A DNA stretch of 64,000 bases, from positions 8,400,118 to 8,464,117 of the forward strand of contig NZ_JAIFZO010000002.1 of assembly GCF_026341275.1 (NCBI RefSeq), given 5' to 3'. Positions 50,974 to 59,092 of this stretch are shown piece by piece. Under the pieces are notes generated by a model. The model saw nothing but the letters and a program-made list of their open reading frames with translations, searched no databases and was not told the origin of the DNA. Within the stretch, counting starts at the first letter, position 1. The number at the start of each line of letters is the position of its first letter. Both the position numbers and the translations under genes were made by a program. Source of the DNA: Streptomyces ortus. GTDB taxonomy: Bacteria > Actinomycetota > Actinomycetes > Streptomycetales > Streptomycetaceae.

Positions 50974-51344
50974 TCGTCCACATCGACCGGGCCTGGCTCC
51001 TCGATCTCGCTCACCGAGCCCTGCCCGACGATCCGGAGGTCACCGACTTCGGCAGCCTCCAGGCCGCCGTCGCCCGGCACGCCGACAAGGTCATGGACGT
51101 CTACGTCTATGCCGAACCGCACCACCGGGCTGCGGCCCTCATGCATCAACTGGTGCGTGTGCCCGCCCTGGAGGCGCGTAACAAGCTGTTCGCCGCCGTG
51201 GTCGCCGCCTCCTATCTCAGCGCTTCGGGTCTGTTCGTCACCGTCAGCGCCAAGGCAGCCGCCGACCTCGCCGAACGCATTGACCGCGATGCCCTCGACG
51301 TACGCAGCGCTGCCGCGGAGATCCGTGCCTGGACGCGCAAGTGA
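50970..51344 (+). CDS. Doc/Fic-like toxin component with degenerate Fic motif
   Basis: The protein has 124 residues, the length of Doc. IVHIDRAWLLDLAHRALPD at the start and RVPALEARNKLFAAVVAASY in the second half follow the helical pattern of Doc-like proteins annotated as toxins in Streptomyces. The catalytic motif HPFxxGNKR is reduced to VPALEARNK: His and Phe are missing. It may therefore have lost AMP/phospho-transfer or use a variant mechanism. It is translationally coupled to the antitoxin. Confidence 0.72.
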   Translation: MIVHIDRAWLLDLAHRALPDDPEVTDFGSLQAAVARHADKVMDVYVYAEPHHRAAALMHQLVRVPALEARNKLFAAVVAASYLSASGLFVTVSAKAAADLAERIDRDALDVRSAAAEIRAWTRK

Positions 51345-51511
51345 GCATGGCGTAGGACGGGCCTGCGTACACCGACAGGTTCCGTTGCAGGCGTCTCCGC
51401 CTGGCGGCCCCTGCGGGCCGCGCTCCTGACTCCGATAACGCTCAGGTAGCGGAACGAACTCATACCGGCGACTGGAAGTTACGGACATCCTCGTCGGGAC
51501 ACCTGGGACAG

Positions 51512-51730
51512 ATGAGTGAAAAGAGAGCGGATCTGACGGGCCCGGCCGTGTCCAACACGCACATGACGGTTTGCGAGACCGAGACGACCACGGACACGTC
51601 CCGGACGGCCCTGCGGCAACCACGTCTGGCGCCCGTCGTCGAGCGCTCCCTCGACCGCGTGCGGGCAGTGATGCTGCCGGCCGCCGTGCTGACCACAGCG
51701 ACCGCGCTCATTCTGCAGGCCCTGGTCTGA
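51512..51730 (+). CDS. Possible small protein with C-terminal hydrophobic segment
   Basis: 72 codons starting ATG 51512 with a modest site (GGGACAG). The N-terminal 45 residues are polar. The last 20 (VMLPAAVLTTATALILQALV) could be a membrane helix reaching the very C-terminus. No family is recognised, and it may be chance; kept because codon bias is reasonable and the gap would otherwise be empty. Confidence 0.35.
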   Translation: MSEKRADLTGPAVSNTHMTVCETETTTDTSRTALRQPRLAPVVERSLDRVRAVMLPAAVLTTATALILQALV

Positions 51731-51780
51731 GGTCGGCTTCCAGCGACCACAGAGCCCGCTGGGCCCGTGCATCCAGGCCA

Positions 51781-52608
51781 TCAGGTCTTACGGGCGAGTC
51801 CTGCGGCAATGAGGTGTTCCCAGACGGTGAGCTCTCGTTCGCCGTTCTCGCTGAACTGGTTCTCGGTGACTTCCGGACGCCAATGGGAAGCCGGAACAAT
51901 GCCTGGGGGGAGGAGTTCGAGGCCATCCAGAAGGTGCTGGATCTCTTCGTCCGTGCGCCATCGGCCACGACCGAAGGTTTTCTGGAGCACGCGTTCGGCC
52001 TCGGTGGTCTGCGGGTTGTCGCCGGAGCGGAAATGGCTGATGAAGAAGTGGCTTCCGGCAGACACGCGCTCCTGCCAGTAGCGGACGATCCCGGCGGGGT
52101 CCTCGTCGTCGTTGACGTGATGCAGGATGGCGCTGAACATGACCGCGACCGGACGGTCGAAGTCGATCAGTTCGCGGGTGTCCGGATGGTCATGGATGAC
52201 CTCGGGAGTGCGGATGTCGGCAGCGACGACGCGGGTGCGCTCGTCGGCCTCCAGCAACGCACGTCCATGGACGAGTACCTGAGGATCGTGATCGACGTAC
52301 ACGACGCGGGACGACGGGGCATACCGCTGTGCCACCTGATGGACGTTGTCGGCAGTCGGCAGACCGCTGCCGAGATCGATGAACTGCCGTATGTCGGTGT
52401 TTCTTGCGATGTCCGCGACCGCTCGGGTCAGCGCCGCGCGATTGGCGAAGGCGATCGCCACTGAGCCCGGAAGGTCGCGCTTGAACACGTCGCCGACCTT
52501 CCGGTCCACGGCGTAATTGTCCTTGCCCCCCAGCAGGTAGTCGTAGACGCGGGCGATGCTGGGTTTGGTGGCGTCGATGGAGGTGCCTTCGTCGGTCATG
52601 GCGTCCAT
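51781..52608 (-). CDS. SAV2177-type S-adenosyl-methyltransferase-fold protein
   Basis: The protein has 275 residues. KPSIARVYDYLLGGKDNYAV near the start is the hallmark of this Streptomyces-expanded family (DUF574). The Rossmann part has IRQFIDLGSGLPTADNVHQV (motif I), VVYVDHDPQVLVH, and VMFSAILHHVNDDEDP. Function of the family is unknown; many genomes carry dozens. It is monocistronic here. Confidence 0.9.
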   Translation of the reverse strand: MDAMTDEGTSIDATKPSIARVYDYLLGGKDNYAVDRKVGDVFKRDLPGSVAIAFANRAALTRAVADIARNTDIRQFIDLGSGLPTADNVHQVAQRYAPSSRVVYVDHDPQVLVHGRALLEADERTRVVAADIRTPEVIHDHPDTRELIDFDRPVAVMFSAILHHVNDDEDPAGIVRYWQERVSAGSHFFISHFRSGDNPQTTEAERVLQKTFGRGRWRTDEEIQHLLDGLELLPPGIVPASHWRPEVTENQFSENGERELTVWEHLIAAGLARKT

Positions 52609-52717
52609 CCTCCACCCCGGGAGAACCCCTTGACCAGAACTACGCGATCATCGAACAGATGCCGCACGGGGTGCACTTGACGGAGTGAGCGACGAAGAGT
52701 CGCTCGCGTCGCCACGT

Positions 52718-52749
52718 CCTCGGGCCGCCGCCATGACGGCGGCCCGAGG
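52718..52749 (-). terminator. Perfect 13-base hairpin downstream of the xylanase gene
   Basis: CCTCGGGCCGCCG (52718-52730) pairs completely with CGGCGGCCCGAGG (52737-52749) around a six-base loop. It lies 85-115 bases after the xylanase stop and 110 bases before the methyltransferase start, both on the minus strand. It is very GC-rich with no T-run, typical for Streptomyces terminators. Confidence 0.72.
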
Positions 52750-52833
52750 TCACCGACGGTGTCTTCCCTGAGGGTCGGGAGAGACCCCGTCATGAGCTGT
52801 CATCGATTCAGCCTTCGTTCCGTGACGGTTCCC

Positions 52834-54264
52834 TCAGGTGCGGGTCCAGCGCTGGTTGCTGCCGTTCGAGCAGGTGTAGAGCTGGACCAGCGTGCCGTTG
52901 GCGGTGCCGTTCCCGGCGGCGTCGAGGCAGAGGCCGGACTGGACGCCGACGATGGATCCGTCGGAGTTGAGACGCCATTTCTGGTTGTCACCGCCCCAGC
53001 AGCTGTAGATCTGCACCTTGGAGCCGGTGCCGGTGCCGGCGGCGTCCAGACACCTGTTGTCGTAGCTTCTGATCTCGCCGGCGTCGGTGTATGTCCACTG
53101 CTGGTTGGTGCCGCTGTGGCAGTCCCACAGCTGGAGCTGGGTGCCGTCCGCGGCGCCGCTTCCGGGCACGTCCAGGCAGCGGCCCGAACCGGTGCCCTTG
53201 ATCTGCCCGGAGTCCGCCGGGGGAGTGGTGGAGCCGCCGTTGAGCGCGTTGAGGACGGCGGTGTACGCGGCCTTCTTGCTGCCGTCACCGTTGAACAGCA
53301 GCGGCGTCTGCTCCGAGCGCCATGAGTCGCTGTCGCGTACGCCCCAGACGGTGATCCCGAGGCAGCGCGGGACGGCCAGGCAGTCGTTGGTCACGTTGGC
53401 GTAGGTCGAAGCCGGCGCACCCTGGATGTCGAGTTCGGTGATGGCCACGTCGACGCCGAGGGCGGCGAAGTTCTGCAGGGTGGTGCGGAAGTTGCTGTTG
53501 TAGGGGCTGCCGCTGTTGAAGTGCGACTGGAAACCGACGCAGTCGATCGGTACGCCCCGTTGCTTGAAGTCCCGGACCATGTTGTACATGGCCTGGGTCT
53601 TGGCCCAGGTCCAGTCCTCGACGTTGTAGTCGTTGTAGCAGAGCTTGGCGGCCGGGTCGGCGGCCCGCGCGGTGCGGAAGGCGACCTCGATCCAGTCGTT
53701 GCCGGTGCGTTGCAGGTTGGAGTCCCGCCGGGCTCCCGAACTGCCGTCGGCGAAAGCCTCGTTCACGACGTCCCACTGGGCGATCTTGCCCTTGTAGTGG
53801 GCCATCACGCCGTTGATGTGGTCGATCATGGCCTGACGCAGCGTGCTGCCGCTGAGGCTCTGCATCCAGCCGGGCTGCTGGGAGTACCAGGCCAGGGTGT
53901 GGCCGCGCACCTGTTTGCCGTTCTGCACCGCCCAGTTGTAGACGCGATCGGCGGAGGTGAAATTGAACTGACCGCGCTGAGGCTCGGTGGCGTCGATCTT
54001 CATCTCGTTCTCGGCCGTCACCGAGTTGAACTCACGGCCCGCGATCGACGTGTACGTCGAGTCGCCCAGCTTGCCCGAGGCGATGGCGGTGCCGAAGTAG
54101 CGACCGCTCTGCGCTGCCGCAGCGCCGAGCGTGCTCTCGGCGGCGTGTGCGGTCGGTGACGCGACCAGTGTGGTGGCCGCACCGAGGACACCGAGGACGA
54201 ACGCCAGCAGCAGGTTGCGGATCCTTCGGCGGGCAGCGGGTCTCAAGAGGGCGTGTGGGCCCAT
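52834..54264 (-). CDS. xlnA: Secreted endo-1,4-beta-xylanase GH10 with CBM13
   Basis: The protein has 476 residues. A signal peptide (basic start, LLLAFVLGVLGAATTLVA, cut after AHA near residue 41) leads to a GH10 domain (about 45-345) with acid/base Glu in WDVVNEAFADGSSG and nucleophile Glu in VAITELDIQGA. A linker follows, then a ricin-type CBM13 (about 355-476) with three QxW repeats (NQQWTY, NQKWRL, NQRWTR). It corresponds to Streptomyces XlnA/FXYN and cleaves xylan outside the cell. GGAGG precedes 54264. A GH62 remnant lies 640 bases upstream, so this was probably a larger xylan locus. Confidence 0.92.
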   Translation of the reverse strand: MGPHALLRPAARRRIRNLLLAFVLGVLGAATTLVASPTAHAAESTLGAAAAQSGRYFGTAIASGKLGDSTYTSIAGREFNSVTAENEMKIDATEPQRGQFNFTSADRVYNWAVQNGKQVRGHTLAWYSQQPGWMQSLSGSTLRQAMIDHINGVMAHYKGKIAQWDVVNEAFADGSSGARRDSNLQRTGNDWIEVAFRTARAADPAAKLCYNDYNVEDWTWAKTQAMYNMVRDFKQRGVPIDCVGFQSHFNSGSPYNSNFRTTLQNFAALGVDVAITELDIQGAPASTYANVTNDCLAVPRCLGITVWGVRDSDSWRSEQTPLLFNGDGSKKAAYTAVLNALNGGSTTPPADSGQIKGTGSGRCLDVPGSGAADGTQLQLWDCHSGTNQQWTYTDAGEIRSYDNRCLDAAGTGTGSKVQIYSCWGGDNQKWRLNSDGSIVGVQSGLCLDAAGNGTANGTLVQLYTCSNGSNQRWTRT

Positions 54265-54906
54265 GGTTGTGCCTCCAAGGTAGAAGACGCGGACGTACCG
54301 AAGCGCGGTGGAACGACATGGGCCGCTCTCGTCCGGCGGACGGACGGGTGGGGCGCTGTCATGGCTGCCCAGGACAGCCCTGACGGACCGGACAGCCCGG
54401 AAACAGCCCGGACGGCCGGGGTGGCAGGGACAGCACGGGCGGCACGGACTCGGTGGATACCGCGGTCGTGGGACGAGGTGATGCCCGGGTTGACCGCGGG
54501 GGCACTCCGACGAGTTCGTACTGGAGATTCCCGTGCGGCGTCACATGTCTCTGCCGTGCAGTAGGGGGTGCTCAACATCAACGCGGCCCGAGATGCTGAG
54601 CTGTGGTGTGGTCGCTTTCTCAGTCAGGAATCATTGAGGCCTTGGTGATGTACCGTCAAGGCTCGTCACACAAAAAGTTTCTGCTTTTGGTTCGAAAGTT
54701 TCGGGATCGGTGAGTCGGGTGCTGAATCCTTGGGTCCGCCGCCGCGGACGCCGGTCCGGCGATCCATCGGCTCGGTCCGGCTTGATTCTTCATGGCGAGG
54801 TCGGGCCAGGAGCGTGCCGGTCGCTTCCGTGTCTGGATGTGATGTGTGACGTGAATCGGTCATTTGCCGGGTAAGGTCATGTGGCGCTCGGTGCCGGGTT
54901 CCTCAA
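54265..54906. other. Long leader of the xylanase gene, no gene seen
   Basis: 642 bases upstream of the xylanase start. The part nearest the gene is rich in short imperfect GGACxG/CCGGACAGCC repeats (54370-54430). The distal part is AT-richer and contains the palindrome at 54693-54703. No convincing open frame. Confidence 0.55.
54693..54703. promoter_or_regulatory. CGAAAGTTTCG palindrome, possible xylanase regulator site
   Basis: CGAAA-G-TTTCG is a perfect palindrome about 430 bases before the xylanase start. As I recall, Streptomyces xylan regulators (BxlR-like) recognise CGAA-N-TTCG elements, and related sites precede xylanase genes. The distance to the gene is large, so it may instead have served the lost GH62 gene. 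Confidence 0.5.
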
Positions 54907-54932
54907 ATGTTTCGCTCTCGACCGCGAAACAT
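54907..54932. repeat. Inverted repeat ATGTTTCGC-N8-GCGAAACAT
   Basis: Perfect nine-base arms at 54907-54915 and 54924-54932. Each arm contains a half of the CGAAA/TTTCG element found 200 bases away. It abuts the 5' end of the GH62 fragment. It may be a decayed operator or a rearrangement junction. Confidence 0.65.
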
Positions 54933-55137
54933 GCGGGAAGCGGTGAAGGACCTCGTCACCGTGATCCACAACGGCAAACACCTGGTGTACGCGTCGGACG
55001 TGGCAGGGTCGTCCCACGGCTCGACGACGTACTGCCCTCTCGCGAACCGGCCGGACATGGCCTCGGTCCGACAGACCGAAATGAGCCAGGCCGCGGTGGC
55101 GCGCACGCCGCTCTACTTCGCGCCGAAGAACGTCTGA
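54931..55137 (+). pseudogene. Fragment of a GH62 alpha-L-arabinofuranosidase
   Basis: The forward frame reads HNGKHLVYASDVAGSSHGST, later NRPDMASVRQTEMSQAAVAR and LYFAPKNV, then stops. This matches the segment of GH62 arabinofuranosidases with NGKHLVYxS...GSxYGSM...WSDMAxAxQNAMxQxAVAPTLFYFAPKNIW. Signal peptide, N-terminal third and everything after FAPKN are missing, and APTL has become ARTP. The enzyme removes arabinose side chains from arabinoxylan, so this locus once carried a xylanase/arabinofuranosidase pair. Confidence 0.75.
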
Positions 55138-55192
55138 GTGCCGGCGTAATGCGCTCCGGCGCAGCCGGGACATGCGCGACGCCGTGCGCGGA

Positions 55193-55855
55193 TCAGCCCC
55201 GGTCCGCCTCCAGGCCCGCGTCGCGGGACAGGAGCGCGGCCTGGACCCGGTTCTTACAGTCCAGCTTGGTCAGAATACGGCTGACGTACGTCTTCACCGT
55301 CGCCTCGCTCATGTGCAGACGCACCCCCATGTCCGCGTTGGAAAGACCCTCGCCCAGCAGCGCCAGCACCTCCCGCTCCCGCGCCGTCAGCCCGGCCAGA
55401 CGGCGGCGGGCCTGTTCGCCGCGCGCGGCGGCACCGGGTGAGGCGAGGGAGTCCACGACGTGGCGGGCGGCCGCGGGGGAGAGGTAGGCGTTACCGGTCG
55501 CGGCCGCGCGGACTGCGTGGATCAACTCCTGGGGAGCGGAGTCCTTCAGCAGGAAACCGGCGCCGCCGTGGCTCAGTGCCCGCAGGACGTTGTCGCGCTC
55601 ACCGAAGGTCGTGAGGATCAGCGCGCGCACGTGCGGTGCCGCCCGGCCGAGTTCGGCCAGCGCGGTCAGCCCGTCCAGCACCGGCATCTGGATGTCCAGC
55701 AGGGCCACGTCGAGCGCGGTGCTCCGCGCGATGTCCACCGCCTCCCGGCCGTCGCGGGCCTCGGCGACCACCTGGATGTCGTCGGCCGAGGTGAGGATCA
55801 TCCTGATGCCGGCCCTGATGAGCGGTTCGTCGTCGGCGACGAGGACCCGGATCAC
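55193..55855 (-). CDS. NarL/LuxR-type response regulator
   Basis: The protein has 220 residues. The receiver domain has acidic residues in VADDEPLIR, phospho-Asp in VALLDIQMPVLDGL, and Lys in GFLLKDSAPQEL. The LuxR helix-turn-helix is LTAREREVLALLGEGLSNAD and SEATVKTYVSRILTKLDCKN. It lies 91 bases downstream of a NarL-partner histidine kinase and should be phosphorylated by it. Target genes are not evident; the polysaccharide-degrading genes around it are candidates. Confidence 0.92.
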   Translation of the reverse strand: MIRVLVADDEPLIRAGIRMILTSADDIQVVAEARDGREAVDIARSTALDVALLDIQMPVLDGLTALAELGRAAPHVRALILTTFGERDNVLRALSHGGAGFLLKDSAPQELIHAVRAAATGNAYLSPAAARHVVDSLASPGAAARGEQARRRLAGLTAREREVLALLGEGLSNADMGVRLHMSEATVKTYVSRILTKLDCKNRVQAALLSRDAGLEADRG

Positions 55856-55946
55856 GCGGCCTCCTGCGCGGTGTCGGTGTGAGGAAGGGGTGGTGGAGCC
55901 CTGTCATCATGCCCGATCCGGCCGGAGGAGGGCCGAGTGGCGCCGG

Positions 55947-57665
55947 TCAGATCTCGTCCTTGAAGGTTTCCTTCCGCACCAGTTTCCCGTCGCGGAAGCA
56001 GAACCGGTAGACGAGGTCGTCCTCGGCGTCGAGGTAGTGGCTGCACGTCGCGCCCTCGGGCAGCGGCGGACCCTGCTTTTCCTGGCCGTCGGTGAGCACT
56101 GAACTGCCCCCGGGCAGGCGGGATTTCACGTTCTTCTCGGTGTCTCCGACTTTCACGGACTCGTATGTGTCGGCCGATATCGTGCCGCTCTCGAACTCGT
56201 CCCACAGGGCCGTCAGTCCCCACGCCCCGATGGCGATGACCCCCACGATCAGGGCGACGGCGGTGACGGCGCAACCGAGGGCGACGTTCTTCTTGCTGCT
56301 CATGATGGCGGTGAGCTCCCCTTGCTGAACGGAACGGTCGATGATCGCCTCATCGTCGTTCCCGGCACTCCCGCGCGGCTGCCCCCGAAAGTCGTCGGCG
56401 CCGTCGACGGAGGTCGCGGCCCGCGCGCCGGACGCCGTCTCCCCACCGCTGTAGGGCAGTACACCGGCCAGTCGGAAGCCCCCGTCGGAGGTGGCGCCCG
56501 TGTGCACCATGCCGCCCACCAGCCGGGCCCGCTCCCGCAGGCCCGGGAGGCCGTGGCCGCCGCTGACGGCAGCCGGCGTGGGCACCGCCGCCGACACCGG
56601 CCCGTTGGCCACCTCCACCACCAGGCTGTCCGGTTCGTAGCGCAGCGCCACGGCGATGGACGCGCCCGGCGCGTGCTTGTGCGCGTTGGTGAGTCCCTCC
56701 TGGACCAGGCGGTAGGCGGCGTGCTCGGCGGCGGGCGCGAGGGGGCGTACGCCGCCCGAGCGGTGCAGGGCGACATCGGCGCCGGCGGCCCGCGACGACT
56801 CCACGAGACCGTCGACGGCGGCTGCCACCCGGGTCGTCGGGTGCGTGTCCGAGGGGTCCGGGCCCCGGTCGCCCGACACTTCGGCGTCATCGCGCAGGAT
56901 GCCCACCGCCTCGCGCAGTTCGCGCATGGCCGACCGGGAGGCCTCCCGCAGGATGCCGACCCCCTCCCGCTGCCGGTCGCCCAGCTCCGGATCGACTTCC
57001 AGGGCACCGGTGTGTACCGCGATCAGAGCGAGCTGGTGGCCCAGGCTGTCGTGCATGTCCTGGGCGATGCGCTGCCGTTCGAGCAGCCGGGCCTCACGCG
57101 CCACCATCGCCTGCTCGCGGACGAGTTGGGCGTTGTGCCGGCGCAGGGCGGCCAGGAGCGCGTGACGCTGGGCCCGGTAGCGGGAGGCGAGGCCAGGAAG
57201 CACCGCGAGGGCCACGAAGGCGCTCGTCGACAGCAGTGCCGTCGTCAGCGGTGACAGCGTGACCTCCTCGCCGGCCGCCGTACGGGCGGAAAAGGCGAGG
57301 TGCAGGACGAGTCCGGCGGCATACGTGGCCAGGGCCCGCCAAAGACGTACGATGCGGCTGCCCGCCGACCAGCTCGCGCACATCAGCAGGGGCGTCGCCC
57401 CGGCCAGGACCCCGGCCAGGGCCGAGGAGAGGACGAGCACCGTCGACGGCAGGGAGCGCCGTACCAGCGACAGGACGGCCGCCGTCAGCGCCCACGCGGC
57501 GGAGCGCGCCCCGAAACCGGGGTTCCCGTCGAAGATCCACGCGGCCGTGGCGAGTGTGAGGGCGAGCACGGCCTCTCCGGCGACCCGTCTGCGCGACCAC
57601 GGAGAGGCCGCGAGGAGCCGGGAACGCAGGGACGGGCCGGCGTCAGGGGTCTGTGCTGTGTCCAC
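55947..57665 (-). CDS. Histidine kinase fused in frame to a second membrane-anchored module
   Basis: The open frame has 572 codons. Residues 1-170 hold several membrane helices. The HisKA_3 helix has the phospho-His in RIAQDMHDSLGHQLALIA. The ATPase part has VQEGLTNAHKHAPGAS and GGHGLPGLRERARLVGG, ending where such kinases normally stop (RLAGVLPYSGGE, about residue 410). The frame continues for about 45 loose residues to Met at 56303 (AAGGGGAG upstream), then a helix (VALGCAVTAVALIVGVIAIG) and a 90-residue outer domain with two Cys. Either two genes have merged by loss of a stop, or the second part (118 aa) is translated from its own ATG. Confidence 0.85.
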   Translation of the reverse strand: MDTAQTPDAGPSLRSRLLAASPWSRRRVAGEAVLALTLATAAWIFDGNPGFGARSAAWALTAAVLSLVRRSLPSTVLVLSSALAGVLAGATPLLMCASWSAGSRIVRLWRALATYAAGLVLHLAFSARTAAGEEVTLSPLTTALLSTSAFVALAVLPGLASRYRAQRHALLAALRRHNAQLVREQAMVAREARLLERQRIAQDMHDSLGHQLALIAVHTGALEVDPELGDRQREGVGILREASRSAMRELREAVGILRDDAEVSGDRGPDPSDTHPTTRVAAAVDGLVESSRAAGADVALHRSGGVRPLAPAAEHAAYRLVQEGLTNAHKHAPGASIAVALRYEPDSLVVEVANGPVSAAVPTPAAVSGGHGLPGLRERARLVGGMVHTGATSDGGFRLAGVLPYSGGETASGARAATSVDGADDFRGQPRGSAGNDDEAIIDRSVQQGELTAIMSSKKNVALGCAVTAVALIVGVIAIGAWGLTALWDEFESGTISADTYESVKVGDTEKNVKSRLPGGSSVLTDGQEKQGPPLPEGATCSHYLDAEDDLVYRFCFRDGKLVRKETFKDEI

Positions 57666-57864
57666 CTGGTGACGATAGACATGCGGCCCCCCGCGTCCGC
57701 ATCCGCCTCTCGTCGCCGCTGCGAAAGACGAAAGTCAACACCCTCCCGGTACCTTCCTGGCAGCCTCCATCGTCTTCGGGCGCTGCGGTGCCGGCCCGGG
57801 ACAGCACGCCACGGCCCGTATGCGGGCGCGACCTCGTGCGTGGTGTCCCGCGCCGGCCCGTGCC

Positions 57865-58956
57865 TTACGGGTCCACGCAGACGATGCTGCCGGCGGGGAG
57901 GTCGTTGCCCGTCGAGGTGGCCGTGAAGCCCAGCGTGGTGCTGCCGTCGGCAGCCACGGTGCGGTTGTGGTCGGCGTTGCGGACCGTGACCGTGCCGTCC
58001 GAGGCCGTGCTCAGCGAGCCGTTCCACACACTGTTGATCTTCGTGCCGGTGCCGGGCTTCCACCGGACCGCCCAGCCGTTGAGCGGCTGCGTCCCGTGGT
58101 TCATGACCTGGACGGAACCCTGGAAGCCACCGTTCCAGGAGTTGACCACCTCGTAGACGGCCATGCAGGACCCGGTGTGCGTCGGGTCGGGGGCGGGAGT
58201 CGTCGGCTCCGGAGTCGGCGTACCGCTGCCCTCACGGATGCCGGTGACCTCGCCGTTGCCGCCGTCGAAGACGACATCGGAGCAGGAGAAGAAGTTCTCC
58301 TGGCTGTCCGAACGGACCCACTGTATGAAGATCACCGCGTTCCCGGAACGCCCCGAGGGCAGCCTGAGGTCCCAGTAGTAGTGGCCGCCGTTGGTTCCGG
58401 CCGAGCCCTGCTGGGACGGGTTGGTGACCGTCTGGACCAGATCCAGATCGCCCCAGCCCAGCGAGGAGGTCGGCGACCAGCCGGGCTTGGAGACGTAGAC
58501 CCTGAAGTCACCCGGGTGCGCGGCCCAGTTGCTGTACTTGACCCGCATGGTGGCCCCGGACGTCAGGTGCGTGCGCGGCCAGTCCGCACGGGGCGCGTTG
58601 TAGGCGGAGAAGTCGTACGGCGACCGGTCGCCGGCGCTGCACAGCTTGCCGTCCGGAACGTAACCCGATCCGCGTCCACCGGCGTTGGAGTCCAGCACGG
58701 CGAACCAGTTGTACAGCGCGGTGGCGCCGCTCTGGTTGAGGGCGGCGCGGCACGCCGGATTGGTCGGGTCGAGGGCGCCGGTGCCGGTGATGGCGTCCAA
58801 CTGGCAGAGGTAGGTGCGCGACCCCGGCATCATGGCCACGCCGTGGGCCTCGGCCTTGTCCTGGCCGAGCAGGGTGAGGCCGAGGGCGCCCAGGAGGGTG
58901 GCCAGCACTGCCCCGAGTGAGACGAGTTTCGTACGTAGCGACACAGGTAATGACAT
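57865..58956 (-). CDS. Secreted AA10 lytic polysaccharide monooxygenase with CBM2, TTA codon 3
   Basis: The protein has 363 residues. The signal peptide ends KAEA, so mature His38 (AEA/HGVAMMPGSRTY) becomes the N-terminal copper ligand. The AA10 domain (about 38-230) includes TNPACRAALNQSG and FIQWVRSDSQENFFSCSDVVF. A Thr/Pro linker follows (TPTPEPTTPAPDPT), then CBM2 (about 255-363). It resembles CelS2/LPMO10C of S. coelicolor, which oxidises cellulose, and lies next to the GH12 gene as there. The third codon is TTA (58948-58950), so bldA should control translation. AGGGGAA precedes ATG 58956. Confidence 0.9.
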   Translation of the reverse strand: MSLPVSLRTKLVSLGAVLATLLGALGLTLLGQDKAEAHGVAMMPGSRTYLCQLDAITGTGALDPTNPACRAALNQSGATALYNWFAVLDSNAGGRGSGYVPDGKLCSAGDRSPYDFSAYNAPRADWPRTHLTSGATMRVKYSNWAAHPGDFRVYVSKPGWSPTSSLGWGDLDLVQTVTNPSQQGSAGTNGGHYYWDLRLPSGRSGNAVIFIQWVRSDSQENFFSCSDVVFDGGNGEVTGIREGSGTPTPEPTTPAPDPTHTGSCMAVYEVVNSWNGGFQGSVQVMNHGTQPLNGWAVRWKPGTGTKINSVWNGSLSTASDGTVTVRNADHNRTVAADGSTTLGFTATSTGNDLPAGSIVCVDP

Positions 58957-58970
58957 GAATTCCCCTGTCC

Positions 58971-59020
58971 TTGAGTGTCCTTGAGTGTCCTGGGTTGCCC
59001 TTGACTGTCCTTGGCTTTCC
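58971..59020. repeat. Five degenerate copies of a 10-base unit before the LPMO gene
   Basis: TTGAGTGTCC occurs twice exactly (58971-58990), followed by TGGGTTGCCC, TTGACTGTCC and TTGGCTTTCC. On the minus strand this is a GGACA/CAAxx-rich leader ending just before the LPMO ribosome site, in the 136-base gap between the GH12 and LPMO genes. It may be a spacer expansion or a leader that affects translation. Confidence 0.75.
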
Positions 59021-59092
59021 TGACCGAAGAGTGCGAGTGCCCGGACCTGTCCGGACCGGTTTGCCGACGACGGCGGAGGCCGCCGCCGGGCG

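Noticed and set aside
54253..54564. Plus-strand frame in the xylanase leader
   Set aside because: Made of repeated GGAC/CCGG segments; no ribosome site; low-complexity product.
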